The notes under the pieces: generated by a model | What the model was told of the DNA's origin: nothing | Databases searched by the model: none | The model's input: the letters and a program-made list of their open reading frames with translations, nothing else | Program-made: the position numbers and the translations under genes | From: CAVVIO01 sp963748095 | GTDB lineage: Bacteria > Bacteroidota > Bacteroidia > Bacteroidales > UBA10428 | NCBI GenBank assembly: GCA_963748095.1 | Contig: CAVVIO010000017.1 | Coordinates: 31,086-95,085, forward strand | DNA: 64,000 nucleotides | Direction: 5' to 3' | In this document: piece by piece, positions 39,903 to 49,329 of the stretch | How positions within the stretch are numbered: position 1 is the first letter of the stretch | How the letters are laid out: each line of letters begins with the position of its first letter

Positions 39903-42737
39903 ATGAAAAATCATAAGAAACAATTTGATTCAAAAGCCCAACAGGATATTCATGTGGATAATAACAATGAAGGATCACGTTATTACTGTCCGATGTATTG
40001 CGAGGGAGATAAGACATACGATAAACCCGGTGACTGTCCGGTATGTGGCATGCACCTTGTAAAAGCGGGAGAAGAGGATTCACAACACAGGCATTCGGAA
40101 CACCATCATGAGCACGAACATATTCACAAAGCAGAAAAGCAAAAAGATGGGGGAGATCAGTATTACTGTCCGATGTATTGCGAAGGAGATAAGACATACG
40201 ACAAACCCGGCAACTGTCCGGTATGCGGCATGCACCTTGTAAAAGCAGGGGAAGACGATTCGCAACACGGACATGCGGAACACCATCACGAGCATGGACA
40301 TGTTCACAAAGCAGAAAAGCAAAAAGATGGGGGAGATCAGTATTACTGTCCGATGTATTGCGAGGGAGATAAGACATATGACAAACCCGGCGACTGTCCG
40401 GTATGCGGCATGCACCTTGTGAAAGCAGGAGAAGAGGATCACAAACACGAACAAGCGGCTCATAAACATGAGCACGGACATGTTCACACAACAGAAATAC
40501 AAAAAAACGGAGGGGATCAGTATTACTGCTCCATGCGTTGCGAAGGCGATAAAACGTATGATAAGCCCGGCGACTGTCCGGTTTGTGGCATGCACCTGAT
40601 GAAAGTCGAAAAGAAAGGAGCCGCTAAGGTAATATATACCTGTCCGATGCATCCGGAAGTAAAGCAGAATGGCCCGGGAAGTTGCCCGAAATGCGGAATG
40701 GATCTGGTTCCTGAAAAAGTACAGGAACCGGATGAAGAACAAAAAGCACTAAACCGCATGCTCCGTAAATTCTGGGTAGCTGTAATATTCACAACTCCGG
40801 TATTGTTAATTGCCATGTTGGGGATGATCAGCAGCATTCATCTTGATAACATATTGCCTGAAAAGGCATGGAACTGGTTAGAGATGGTACTTGCCATTCC
40901 GGTGGTATTTTACTCTGGCTGGCAGTTTTTTAAACGGGGATACAGTTCGGTACGCAGACGTTCTCCGAATATGTGGACCTTAATATCACTGGGTGTGGGA
41001 GCGGCATTTATTTTCAGCATGCTGGCACTGCTTTTTCCTGGGATTTTTCCAGATCAGTTTAAAGACGCCCAGGGCAATGTGCATTTGTATTTCGAAGCGG
41101 CAACGGTTATCCTCACCCTTGTTTTAATAGGCCAGGTAATGGAACTGCGTGCTCACAGTAAAACAAATTCGGCTATTAAAGCCTTGTTGAACCTGGTGCC
41201 ACCGGTAGCCAGGGTTATCCGTAACGGTCAGGAAGAAGAAATTCCTATGGAAGAAGTACAGGTAGGTGATATCCTGAAAGTGAAGCCAGGTGAAAAGATA
41301 CCGGTTGATGGCATATTAACGGAAGGGAATGCGGTGGTGGATGAAGGTATGATAACGGGTGAACCCATACCGGCCGAGAAATCTGCAAACGACAAGGTTA
41401 CCGGCGGTACCATTAACGGAAAAACCGTTTTTGAAATGAAAGCTGAGAAGGTGGGCAGTGATACGCTTCTTTCGCAAATCATAGAAATGGTAAACGAAGC
41501 CAGCCGTTCCAGAGCGCCTATACAGAAACTGGCCGATGTGGTGGCAAAATACTTCGTGCAGATCGTGGTATCGGCTGCGCTGATCACTTTTGCCGTATGG
41601 GCGATTTGGGGACCTGAACCGGCGCTTGTTTACGCTTTCGTGAATGCCGTTTCGGTTCTGATCATAGCCTGCCCCTGTGCCCTTGGACTGGCAACGCCCA
41701 TGTCGATCATGGTTGGTACAGGGCGCGGGGCCCAATCGGGAGTGTTGGTAAAAGATGCCCGGGCTATTGAAGAAATGAACAAAGTGGATATCCTGATCAT
41801 CGATAAAACAGGGACTATTACTGAAGGCAAACCAAAACTCAAAAGTTATAAATCTTTTGATAAACTGAGTGATGAAGAAGTAATCAGGCTGGCTGCATCC
41901 ATCGATGCAAACAGTGAGCACCCCATTGCCGATGCTATCGTTAAAGGCGCAAAAGAGAAAAAAGTTGAACTTATAAAACTTAATAATTTTGAATCGGTGA
42001 CCGGTAAAGGTGTACAGGCTGTTTATAAGGGAAAGAAACTGGGTCTTGGAAATCACAGGTTGTTGGAGGATTTCAATGCTTCGCTGGATGAAAACAACAG
42101 GAAGCTGGTAGAAGAATGGCAACTTACAGGTCAGACAGTAATGTTCCTGATCCTTGAAGATAAGGTGGAAGGGATTGTTAGTGTTGCGGATACTATTAAA
42201 GCGACATCTGCAAAAGCCATTAAAGAACTTCAGAATATGGGACTGAAAGTGCATATGCTTACAGGCGATAACAAGTTTACGGCCAAAACGGTTGCTGAAG
42301 AGCTTCAACTGGACGGCTACCAGGCTGATTGCCTTCCCGAGGATAAATACAACAAGATAAAAGAACTGCAGGAACAGGGACATATTGTTGCCATGGCCGG
42401 CGACGGCATCAACGATGCGCCCGCACTGGCGCAGGCAAACATCGGTATTGCCATGGGAACAGGTACCGACATTGCCATGCAGAGTGCTGAGATCACCCTG
42501 GTGAAAGGGGACCTGAACGGTATTGTAAGGGCACGCGATCTGAGTAATAAAGTCATGCGGAATATCAAACAAAACCTGTTTTTCGCTTTTGTCTATAATT
42601 CGATAGGTGTACCGGTAGCAGCCGGAATTCTTTATCCTGTGTTCGGACTGTTGCTAAGTCCGGTTATTGCTGCAGCCGCCATGAGTTTCAGTTCGGTTTC
42701 AGTAATATCGAACGCTTTGCGTCTGAGAAAAAAATAA
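39903..42737 (+). CDS. copA: copper-translocating P1B-type ATPase with tandem HMBD repeats
   Basis: ATP-driven exporter of Cu(I)/Ag(I) from the cytoplasm. The N-terminus (residues 27-265) holds five heavy-metal binding domains: four repeat units of 60 residues beginning YYCPMYCEGDKTYDKPGDCP (start residues 27, 87, 147, 207), with His-rich linkers, and a fifth, TCPMHPEVKQNGPGSCPKCG. There is no ordinary HMA GMTCxxC domain. The ATPase core has TGEP (about 485), CPC in ACPCALGLATP (about 589), phosphorylated Asp634 in DKTGT, the HP motif SEHPIADAI, and GDGINDAPA (about 833). At 944 residues it is long because of the repeats. It follows the AraC regulator. Confidence 0.95.
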   Translation: MKNHKKQFDSKAQQDIHVDNNNEGSRYYCPMYCEGDKTYDKPGDCPVCGMHLVKAGEEDSQHRHSEHHHEHEHIHKAEKQKDGGDQYYCPMYCEGDKTYDKPGNCPVCGMHLVKAGEDDSQHGHAEHHHEHGHVHKAEKQKDGGDQYYCPMYCEGDKTYDKPGDCPVCGMHLVKAGEEDHKHEQAAHKHEHGHVHTTEIQKNGGDQYYCSMRCEGDKTYDKPGDCPVCGMHLMKVEKKGAAKVIYTCPMHPEVKQNGPGSCPKCGMDLVPEKVQEPDEEQKALNRMLRKFWVAVIFTTPVLLIAMLGMISSIHLDNILPEKAWNWLEMVLAIPVVFYSGWQFFKRGYSSVRRRSPNMWTLISLGVGAAFIFSMLALLFPGIFPDQFKDAQGNVHLYFEAATVILTLVLIGQVMELRAHSKTNSAIKALLNLVPPVARVIRNGQEEEIPMEEVQVGDILKVKPGEKIPVDGILTEGNAVVDEGMITGEPIPAEKSANDKVTGGTINGKTVFEMKAEKVGSDTLLSQIIEMVNEASRSRAPIQKLADVVAKYFVQIVVSAALITFAVWAIWGPEPALVYAFVNAVSVLIIACPCALGLATPMSIMVGTGRGAQSGVLVKDARAIEEMNKVDILIIDKTGTITEGKPKLKSYKSFDKLSDEEVIRLAASIDANSEHPIADAIVKGAKEKKVELIKLNNFESVTGKGVQAVYKGKKLGLGNHRLLEDFNASLDENNRKLVEEWQLTGQTVMFLILEDKVEGIVSVADTIKATSAKAIKELQNMGLKVHMLTGDNKFTAKTVAEELQLDGYQADCLPEDKYNKIKELQEQGHIVAMAGDGINDAPALAQANIGIAMGTGTDIAMQSAEITLVKGDLNGIVRARDLSNKVMRNIKQNLFFAFVYNSIGVPVAAGILYPVFGLLLSPVIAAAAMSFSSVSVISNALRLRKK
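39981..40632 (+). repeat. four in-frame tandem 180-bp repeats inside copA
   Basis: Units start at 39981, 40161, 40341 and 40521. Units 1-3 are exactly 180 bp and nearly identical at DNA level; unit 4 is shortened to about 110 bp before the unrelated fifth metal domain, and its second motif reads YYCSMRCEG. The low divergence points to recent slippage or unequal recombination. Confidence 0.9.
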
Positions 42738-42825
42738 GAACGATGTTGTTCAGGAGTTTTTTCACAAACTTAAAAAAGGTTAAATAAACAATTTAACCAA
42801 TCAAATATGAATACGATTTGTTTAA

Positions 42826-42842
42826 ATGTCATTAAGTGACAT
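42826..42842. promoter_or_regulatory. perfect 6-bp inverted repeat (ATGTCA-N5-TGACAT)
   Basis: A 17-bp dyad 22 bp before the ATG of the Met-rich protein gene, between a TACGATTTG stretch (42812-42820) and the ribosome site. It has the form of a small operator, but its regulator is not known. Confidence 0.4.
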
Positions 42843-42864
42843 AATTTTAAAGGAGGAAATTAAA

Positions 42865-43530
42865 ATGAAAAAATTAACACTGGTATTTACAGCAGTTTTA
42901 TTAATAGGTATCTGGCCGCTGGCTGGGGCCCAGATGATGCACAACTATATGATGAACCAGGATACTACCGGGAATTACGGCATGGGCCGGGGATCTATGA
43001 TGGGGCATGGTTATATGGGACAAGGCATGGGATACGGAATGATGAACCGCGGCGCCATGGGTTATGGAATGATGAACAGTGGTAACATGGGTAATAGGTA
43101 TAACATGATGAACGGGATGTCTCTTTACCATGGAAACATGATGATGACTCAAATGCCCATGATGCCGTATTTCATGATCGTGAATACGCTTCCCGGCATG
43201 CAGGATCAGTTGTCACTTACCAATGAGCAATCCGACAAGCTCATTCAGTTACAAAGCGATTTTCTGAAAAGGGAAATTGACGCTAAAGCAGATTTTAACC
43301 GGAATGTCCGGAAATTAAAGAGTCTTTTAAAGGAAAAAACTTCGTCCGATGTAGTCAAAAAACAGCTGGAACTTTGCGAAAGCTCCGGTATCTTGATCCA
43401 GTCGGATGTATACGATACTGCCATGAAAATGAGGGGTGTATTGAATAAGGATCAGCAACAAAAGTTTGATAACCTGATCTCACAATACATGAGCATGTAT
43501 AATGGCATGATGTCTTATTCAACTAATTAA
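42865..43530 (+). CDS. Met-rich, CpxP/Spy-like periplasmic protein
   Basis: A 221-residue secreted protein; the start at 42865 follows an AGGAGG (42851-42856) and gives signal peptide KKLTLVFTAVLLIGIWPLAGA. The mature N-terminus is packed with Met, Gly and Asn (MMHNYMM, GRGSMMGHGYMG, repeated NMG and MMN), a typical soft-metal Cu(I)/Ag(I) binding composition. The C-terminal half is a helical CpxP/Spy-like domain with LSLTNEQSDKLIQLQ (LTxEQ motif) and a second LNKDQQQKF. A periplasmic copper buffer and chaperone is inferred. A strong Shine-Dalgarno sequence is unusual for Bacteroidota. Confidence 0.72.
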   Translation: MKKLTLVFTAVLLIGIWPLAGAQMMHNYMMNQDTTGNYGMGRGSMMGHGYMGQGMGYGMMNRGAMGYGMMNSGNMGNRYNMMNGMSLYHGNMMMTQMPMMPYFMIVNTLPGMQDQLSLTNEQSDKLIQLQSDFLKREIDAKADFNRNVRKLKSLLKEKTSSDVVKKQLELCESSGILIQSDVYDTAMKMRGVLNKDQQQKFDNLISQYMSMYNGMMSYSTN

Positions 43531-43548
43531 AGGAAAGGATATAATATT

Positions 43549-43779
43549 ATGATGCACAGTTATTTTTATCATGGCTGGGGAGCAGGTATGATGGGCTGGG
43601 GCTGGCTGATCAGTCTGGTTGTTCTTATCCTGCTCGTGTGGATGGTAGTAAAGCTTACTAACCAGGGTAACACTACCCAACCAAAAGATGATTCAGCATT
43701 GAATATTCTCCGTGAGAGGTATGCCAAAGGGGAGATTGATAAGGAGGAATTTGATGCTAAAATGAAGGATCTTAAGTAG
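43549..43779 (+). CDS. SHOCT-domain small membrane protein
   Basis: A 76-residue protein with a Met/His/Gly-rich start (MMHSYFYHGWGAGMMGWG), one transmembrane helix (WLISLVVLILLVWMVVKL) and a C-terminal SHOCT motif LNILRERYAKGEIDKEEFD. It lies 18 bp after the Met-rich protein gene and is the last gene before a terminator. SHOCT domains are short oligomerisation elements; the Met/His start suggests a copper link. Confidence 0.8.
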   Translation: MMHSYFYHGWGAGMMGWGWLISLVVLILLVWMVVKLTNQGNTTQPKDDSALNILRERYAKGEIDKEEFDAKMKDLK

Positions 43780-43788
43780 ATCCTTTCT

Positions 43789-43832
43789 TACCCTGCCGGA
43801 CGGTCAATGGCTTTCTGGCAGGGTAATTTTTT
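43789..43832 (+). terminator. rho-independent terminator of the copper island
   Basis: TACCCTGCC (43789-43797) pairs with GGCAGGGTA (43817-43825) and is followed by a run of T (to 43832). It lies 10 bp after the SHOCT gene stop. Confidence 0.85.
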
Positions 43833-43861
43833 ATATTAAAAAGGGATGAAGCCTTTCAATT

Positions 43862-43883
43862 GCCACGGCCTTAAGGCCGTGGC
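43862..43883. repeat. perfect 22-bp GC-rich palindrome
   Basis: GCCACGGCCTT (43862-43872) is followed by its exact complement to 43883. It stands out in an AT-rich intergenic region (43,833-44,092) that otherwise shows no gene. The form is like REP-type elements dispersed in Bacteroidota genomes. Confidence 0.55.
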
Positions 43884-44092
43884 ATAATATTTTATATTAT
43901 TCAAACAATAACCCCTCCATCTTCAACTTTTATACAGAATGTGTGTTTATTTTTATGGTTTCATTTTAGGCAGCCTGAGGTAGTAAAACCAATTTGAAAG
44001 GATTTCCATGAAAAGGAATTGTTTTTTATTAATTTCACGATACGAATTGCAGCAGGGGGCATTTTATCGGGTAAGTTAAACGTGTATTTTCT

Positions 44093-45340
44093 ATGTATAG
44101 ATATTCTATTACTGCGGTTTTATTATTTCTGATAGTTGGATTCCCATTATTTGCCCAGCAGCACAATCTGGAATATTATCTGCAGACAGGAGTTGAAAAC
44201 AGTCCCTTACTGAAGGATTATCAGAATCAGTCATCTATAGCAGGTCTTGAAGATGAAATGCTGAAAGCCACTTACCGTAAACCACAGCTTTCGGGTACAG
44301 CAGAAGTTATGCAGGCTCCTTTGATCAATGGTGTCGGATACGATCAAGGCATCACGAACGGCGGTCTGTATGCTGCCCTGATGCAGGTAGATCAGTCCTT
44401 ATTTACAGCACCGTTTGTAAAAACCGGTCAGGAACAAAACCGGCTGATCCGCGAACAGTCTGGCTACCGGGGTAAAATATCAGCACGCGATCTTAAAAGA
44501 CAGATCACCGAAAAATACATTACCTGTTATATCGATCTCAGGCATCATGCCTACATGCAGCAACTGTGTGATCTGCTGAAGGAGCAATATAATCTGTCCC
44601 TGCAACTGGCAAAATCAGGCGTTCTGAAAGCCTCGGATGTGATCCTGCTGGAGATAGAAAGTACGAGCCAGCAAAACCAGTTAGCCGCTCTCTCCGCTCA
44701 ATACATGAATGATCTGTCGGCAATGAACAGTTTATGCGGAATTTCGGATACTGGTAAAGTAGAAGTTGCTGAACCTCTTCTGGTTCTGAATGACAGCACT
44801 TCATCCACCGGAACGAGCCGTTTCCTTTATCAGTATACACTCGATAGCTTGCTAACAGATAACAGCCGAAAAACTTTCGAGTTGAGATACAAACCCCGGT
44901 TAAGCGCTTATGCCAATGCTGGACTTAATGCCGTTAAAATTCCGGATATTCAGGACAAGTTCGGTTTCAGTGCCGGATTGCGTTTGTCGGTTACACTTTT
45001 CGACGGAAAACAAAAAAGTATTAACTGGCAGGAGACACAAATTAAACTTCAAACACTGGAAGATTATAAAAGCTACACCTCCAATCAGCAATATCTTACG
45101 CGTACCAATTTACTCCGGCAAATCAGCCTTGCCGGTCAGCGGATGAATTTATCGAAAGAACAACTGAAAAAATACGATCAACTGTTAAGGATATATCGTC
45201 AGGAATTGGCACAGGGAGATATTTCCGTCAACGATTTTCTGACCACCCTGCGAACATATAAAAGTACACAGGACGAATACCTGAATTATTATCAACAAAA
45301 ATTAATTACGATCAATGCATTCAATTATTGGAACTGGTAA
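44093..45340 (+). CDS. TolC-family outer membrane protein of second RND pump
   Basis: A 415-residue OEP protein with signal peptide YRYSITAVLLFLIVGFPLFA. It has the two long helical repeats but lacks the metal-branch sequence seen in the first TolC gene. It starts a three-gene operon (channel, adaptor, pump): its 3' end overlaps the adaptor gene by 26 bp. Substrate cannot be told from this subunit. Confidence 0.84.
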   Translation: MYRYSITAVLLFLIVGFPLFAQQHNLEYYLQTGVENSPLLKDYQNQSSIAGLEDEMLKATYRKPQLSGTAEVMQAPLINGVGYDQGITNGGLYAALMQVDQSLFTAPFVKTGQEQNRLIREQSGYRGKISARDLKRQITEKYITCYIDLRHHAYMQQLCDLLKEQYNLSLQLAKSGVLKASDVILLEIESTSQQNQLAALSAQYMNDLSAMNSLCGISDTGKVEVAEPLLVLNDSTSSTGTSRFLYQYTLDSLLTDNSRKTFELRYKPRLSAYANAGLNAVKIPDIQDKFGFSAGLRLSVTLFDGKQKSINWQETQIKLQTLEDYKSYTSNQQYLTRTNLLRQISLAGQRMNLSKEQLKKYDQLLRIYRQELAQGDISVNDFLTTLRTYKSTQDEYLNYYQQKLITINAFNYWNW

Positions 45341-46262
45341 GCGGAGAATAATTCAAACCGTGGGGGCATTTGTATTTTTTACTGTTGTCCTGGGATGCAA
45401 CAGTAGTGTAAAACAGGAGCAAGGTGATTCATCCACTCCTGCTACGAGTGTAAAAATAACGGGTATTACCATCCGTTCCATGAGTCAGAAAGAGCAATTT
45501 CCGGCCACTGTAGTATACCTGAATAAAAGCAATATTAATGCTCCCTTGTCGGGATATCTGACCAATATTTATGTAAAGACCGGCGATTATGTCAAAGGCG
45601 GAAGTCCCTTGTTCCGGTTGGAAACCAAAGAACACGCGGTGATAAAGAGAGATTCAACATTGCAGAAAACCGGCATTGGCAAACTGGGAATTTTTACCCG
45701 GAATGCACCAACTTCAGGGTATATCGCTATGGTAATGCACCAGCAGGGTGATTTTGTGCAGGAAGGCGCTACTATTTGTTCATTCACACGGGATGATCAG
45801 ATGTATGTAAAAGTATTTTTACCAATCACAATGCAGGAACACCTTCGACCCGGCAGTTCTTGTCAGATCATACTTCCCGATCAATCAACAGTACAAGGTA
45901 CTGTCATACGGTTGCTGAATGAATTGGACCCGGCTTCCCAATCGTTACAGGTGCTGGTAAAGCCTAAGCAAAATAAGACATTTTCTGAAAATATGAACCT
46001 GCAAGTTGTGTTTACTCTGCGTAAGGTAGATAATTCCCAGGTTGTACCGGTGTCTGCCATACTGAGCGATGAGAAACTCGACCAATTCTGGGTTATGAAA
46101 ATGATCAATGATTCCACTGCAGTGAAGGTTCCTGTTAAAATCGGAATTAAACAGGATGATATTATGCAGATCGATTCACCCAGGTTTGAAACCAATGTTA
46201 AACTGATTACCGAAGGAAATTACGGCTTGTCCGACACGGCTAAAGTTAAGGTTGTAAAATGA
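45315..46262 (+). CDS. RND periplasmic adaptor lipoprotein (HlyD/AcrA type)
   Basis: A 315-residue membrane-fusion protein with a lipoprotein signal (FVFFTVVLGCNSS, Cys as lipidated residue), a lipoyl half-motif INAPLSGYLTNIYVKTGDYVKGG, a second half NAPTSGYIAMVMHQQGDFVQEG and a beta-barrel. It is short because the helical hairpin is reduced. It overlaps the TolC gene upstream and shares ATGA with the pump gene downstream. Confidence 0.86.
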   Translation: MHSIIGTGKRRIIQTVGAFVFFTVVLGCNSSVKQEQGDSSTPATSVKITGITIRSMSQKEQFPATVVYLNKSNINAPLSGYLTNIYVKTGDYVKGGSPLFRLETKEHAVIKRDSTLQKTGIGKLGIFTRNAPTSGYIAMVMHQQGDFVQEGATICSFTRDDQMYVKVFLPITMQEHLRPGSSCQIILPDQSTVQGTVIRLLNELDPASQSLQVLVKPKQNKTFSENMNLQVVFTLRKVDNSQVVPVSAILSDEKLDQFWVMKMINDSTAVKVPVKIGIKQDDIMQIDSPRFETNVKLITEGNYGLSDTAKVKVVK

Positions 46263-49200
46263 AAACAAATATTTTTGAACATTATCGCACACCTGTAATC
46301 TTTGCAATGCTGGTATTGTTAGTTGGTGGTTTTTATGCATTTACTTCGATCAATTCTTCCTTATTTCCGGAGATTACTTTTCCAAAAATTAAAATTATTG
46401 CCGATAACGGGGAACAGCCGGTGAACAAGATGATGATATCCGTTACCCGCCCCCTGGAGGATGCCATTAAAATGATACCGGATCTCAATGATATTCGAAG
46501 TGTCACCAGCAGGGGGAGTTGTGAAATTTCGGCTTTTCTCGACTGGAAGGCAAACGTATATACCAGCCAACAGCTTATTGAATCCAGGATAAATGAGATA
46601 AGGAATGATCTTCCTGCAACTGTTCAAATAAACGTTGAACGGATGAATCCTTCCACATTGCCGGTGATGGGTTACTCACTTGAGAGCAATTCCATGAGCC
46701 TCATGGAGCTCAGACTGCTGGCGCTGTATACCATCAAACCATATTTGTCTCAGGTGCAGGGAGTCTCTGCCATCAGGGTGCAGGGTGGTAAAACCAAAGA
46801 ATACTGGATTGAACCCGATCCGGCCAGGCTTATCAGTTATGGACTTACCCCAAAGGATATTAGTGACGCCTTGTCATCTACTGGTTTTATTGAATCAAAC
46901 GGCTATATCAACAGTTATCGCCGCCTTTATCTCACGCTTACCGATGCAGGGCTTTATTCAATCGCTGACATAAAAGATATTCCCCTGAATACAGGAAACA
47001 AGGGAATAATCCATATCCGGGACATTGGAACAGTTAAGGTAGCCGAGAAGATTGAATATGTGAAGATCAATGCCAATGGCCATGAAGGGGTGTTAATCAA
47101 TGTGCTGAAGCAACCCAATGCCAACCTTTTGAAAGTTTCGACCGAAGTGAACCAGCGTATTGGTGAACTTAAAAATATTTTACCGGCCGGAGTTTCCATG
47201 AAGCCTTTTTATGTGCAGTCCAATTTCGTAGACAAAAGTATCAGGAGTATTCGTGACGCTTTATTGATCGGGCTACTGCTTGCCATTATCGTAGTCATCC
47301 TGTTTTTGCGTTCCATACAATCAAGTCTGGCAATCCTGTTTATTATTCCGGTTACGCTGTCAATGACCCTGCTTGTTATGATGGGGCTCGGGTATACACT
47401 TAATATTATGACCATTGGGGCTATTGCAGCCGCAATTGGCCTTATCATCGATGATGCTGTGATCATTATTGAGCAGATTCACCGTAGTCGTGAAGAAGAA
47501 CCTAATGTATCCATCTTTAAGATAAGCCGAAAAGCGATCCGGTATCTCTTTCCTTCTATGGTTGGTTCTTCGCTCAATACGATTGTCATTTTCATTCCTT
47601 TTTCCCTGATGTCTGGAGTGGCAGGGGCATATTTTAAAATCATGGCCTATACCATGATCATTACATTGACATGTTCATTCATTGTTACCGCCATCATCCT
47701 GCCTGTTTTTTATATCTGGATTGCACGTATCTTTCCTACCAGGGTCAGACAGGTTAAGCACAGCGAGAAGAAACCCTGGATTGATTTTTTTATTCGCCGC
47801 CCATGGATATCAGTTATTTTTATGGTATTAATCATTCTGATGGGAGTACTGGCTATTCCCAGATTGCAATCGGGTTTTCTGCCTGAGATGGACGAAGGAT
47901 CTATTGTGATGGATTATGTGTCTCCTCCGGGTACTTCCATCTCCGAGACCGACAGGATGCTTACCGTTGTGGACAGCATTGTTCTCAGTATGCCTGAAGT
48001 AGTTTCCTATTCGAGACGAACCGGAACCCAAATGGGGTTTTTTATCACCGAACCCAACCGGGGGGATTACCTGATCACACTTAGCAACAAGAGAAAAAGA
48101 ACAACTGACGAAGTTATTGCAGATATCAGGAAGCGGGTGGAAAACCAGTTGCCGGTTTTACAGATCGATTTCGGGCAAGTGATTGGAGACATGCTGGGTG
48201 ATTTAATGTCATCAGTACAACCAATAGAATTAAAAGTATTTGGGCCGGACAGGAACAAATTAAAAGATTATGCGAATCAGATAGCCGGGTTATTGGAAAA
48301 AATTCCCGGCACAGCGGATGTGTTCAATGGAGTGGTTATTGCCGGACCGAATATCTCGGTAAAACCGGATAATACAAGTCTTGCACGTTATGGATTAAAT
48401 CCTGCCGACTTGCAATATCAGCTTAAAACAGCTACAGAAGGACAAATATTGGGATCGGTGGTTGATCAACACCAACTTACTCCGGTGCGCATGATCTATC
48501 CCGGTGGCCCTTACCGAACGGCTGATGCACTCAGTAAATTGCCCGTGCTGCTTCCTTCTGGTTTGTCTGTGCCACTTTCATTTGTCAGCCATATTCAGGT
48601 AGATGAAGGGGTGGCTGAGCAGGATGCGGAAAACTTACAGCCAATCGTAGCGGTTACAGCCCGCCTTGAGGGACGTGACCTGGGAAGTGTGATGAAAGAT
48701 GTCCGGCATCGGATCAATACAACCATGAGCTTTCCTAAAGGATATGGAGTACGCTATGGTGGGGCCTATGCAGAACAACAGCAATCCTTCAAAGACCTGA
48801 TGACCATTCTTATCCTGGCCTGTTTATTGGTTTTCTTCGTGCAAATGATCCTTTTCAGGGAAGTGAAAGTGGCTATTATTATCCTAATATTGGCCGTATT
48901 AGGTATTGGAGGATCGGTGGTCGCTTTATATATTACTCACACCCCGCTAAATGTCGGAAGCTATATGGGAATCATCATGATTGTGGGTATTATTGCAGAG
49001 AATGCCGTTTTTACCTATCAAAGATATAAAACTGCAATCCAGACTCATGATCAGCTTGGGGCACTGAATTCTGCCCTTGCTGCAAGATTGCGCCCCAACC
49101 TGATGACAGCCATCAGCGCTATCATTGCCCTGATGCCCCTGGCGCTGGGAATAGGTGCCGGAGCTCAAATGCATCAACCGCTGGCTATTGCCGTTATCGG

Positions 49201-49273
49201 TGGCTTTATTATTGCCTTGCCGTTGCTGCTGGTGGTTTTTCCAAGTTTATTGCGGCTGATTCATGTAAAGTAG
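46259..49273 (+). CDS. RND efflux pump, AcrB/MdtB-type inner membrane subunit
   Basis: A 1,004-residue proton-driven exporter with twelve predicted helices in two repeats. Motifs include SLFPEITFPKIKI, RPLEDAIKMIPDL, GAIAAAIGLIIDDAVIIIEQIHR (with the two adjacent Asp of the proton relay in TM4) and EMDEGSIVMDYVSPPGTS. The FLPEMDEGS block is also seen in the heavy-metal (HME) branch, so metal export is possible, but it lacks the other metal-island features. Start overlaps the adaptor stop by 4 bp. It is intact, unlike the cusA gene 13 kb away. Confidence 0.9.
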   Translation: MKTNIFEHYRTPVIFAMLVLLVGGFYAFTSINSSLFPEITFPKIKIIADNGEQPVNKMMISVTRPLEDAIKMIPDLNDIRSVTSRGSCEISAFLDWKANVYTSQQLIESRINEIRNDLPATVQINVERMNPSTLPVMGYSLESNSMSLMELRLLALYTIKPYLSQVQGVSAIRVQGGKTKEYWIEPDPARLISYGLTPKDISDALSSTGFIESNGYINSYRRLYLTLTDAGLYSIADIKDIPLNTGNKGIIHIRDIGTVKVAEKIEYVKINANGHEGVLINVLKQPNANLLKVSTEVNQRIGELKNILPAGVSMKPFYVQSNFVDKSIRSIRDALLIGLLLAIIVVILFLRSIQSSLAILFIIPVTLSMTLLVMMGLGYTLNIMTIGAIAAAIGLIIDDAVIIIEQIHRSREEEPNVSIFKISRKAIRYLFPSMVGSSLNTIVIFIPFSLMSGVAGAYFKIMAYTMIITLTCSFIVTAIILPVFYIWIARIFPTRVRQVKHSEKKPWIDFFIRRPWISVIFMVLIILMGVLAIPRLQSGFLPEMDEGSIVMDYVSPPGTSISETDRMLTVVDSIVLSMPEVVSYSRRTGTQMGFFITEPNRGDYLITLSNKRKRTTDEVIADIRKRVENQLPVLQIDFGQVIGDMLGDLMSSVQPIELKVFGPDRNKLKDYANQIAGLLEKIPGTADVFNGVVIAGPNISVKPDNTSLARYGLNPADLQYQLKTATEGQILGSVVDQHQLTPVRMIYPGGPYRTADALSKLPVLLPSGLSVPLSFVSHIQVDEGVAEQDAENLQPIVAVTARLEGRDLGSVMKDVRHRINTTMSFPKGYGVRYGGAYAEQQQSFKDLMTILILACLLVFFVQMILFREVKVAIIILILAVLGIGGSVVALYITHTPLNVGSYMGIIMIVGIIAENAVFTYQRYKTAIQTHDQLGALNSALAARLRPNLMTAISAIIALMPLALGIGAGAQMHQPLAIAVIGGFIIALPLLLVVFPSLLRLIHVK

Positions 49274-49329
49274 GATTCGTGAGTCTTAAATTTTTTAAGG
49301 GATGTTTTGACTGGGTATAAAAACTGAAA

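Noticed and set aside
39981..40632. CRISPR-like regular repeats of about 180 bp
   Set aside because: The repeats are in frame inside copA, have no unique spacers, and encode a metal-binding domain.
39886..40742. Long minus-strand open frames opposite copA repeats
   Set aside because: They arise from the tandem repeat read backwards and have no family similarity, signal or ribosome site.
41316..42572. 418-codon minus-strand open frame opposite copA
   Set aside because: Antisense to the conserved ATPase core, with no recognisable domain; codon bias of the plus strand explains it.
42826..42864. Start of the Met-rich protein at ATG 42826
   Set aside because: It would place 13 extra residues before the signal peptide and run over the dyad; ATG 42865 has AGGAGG at good spacing.
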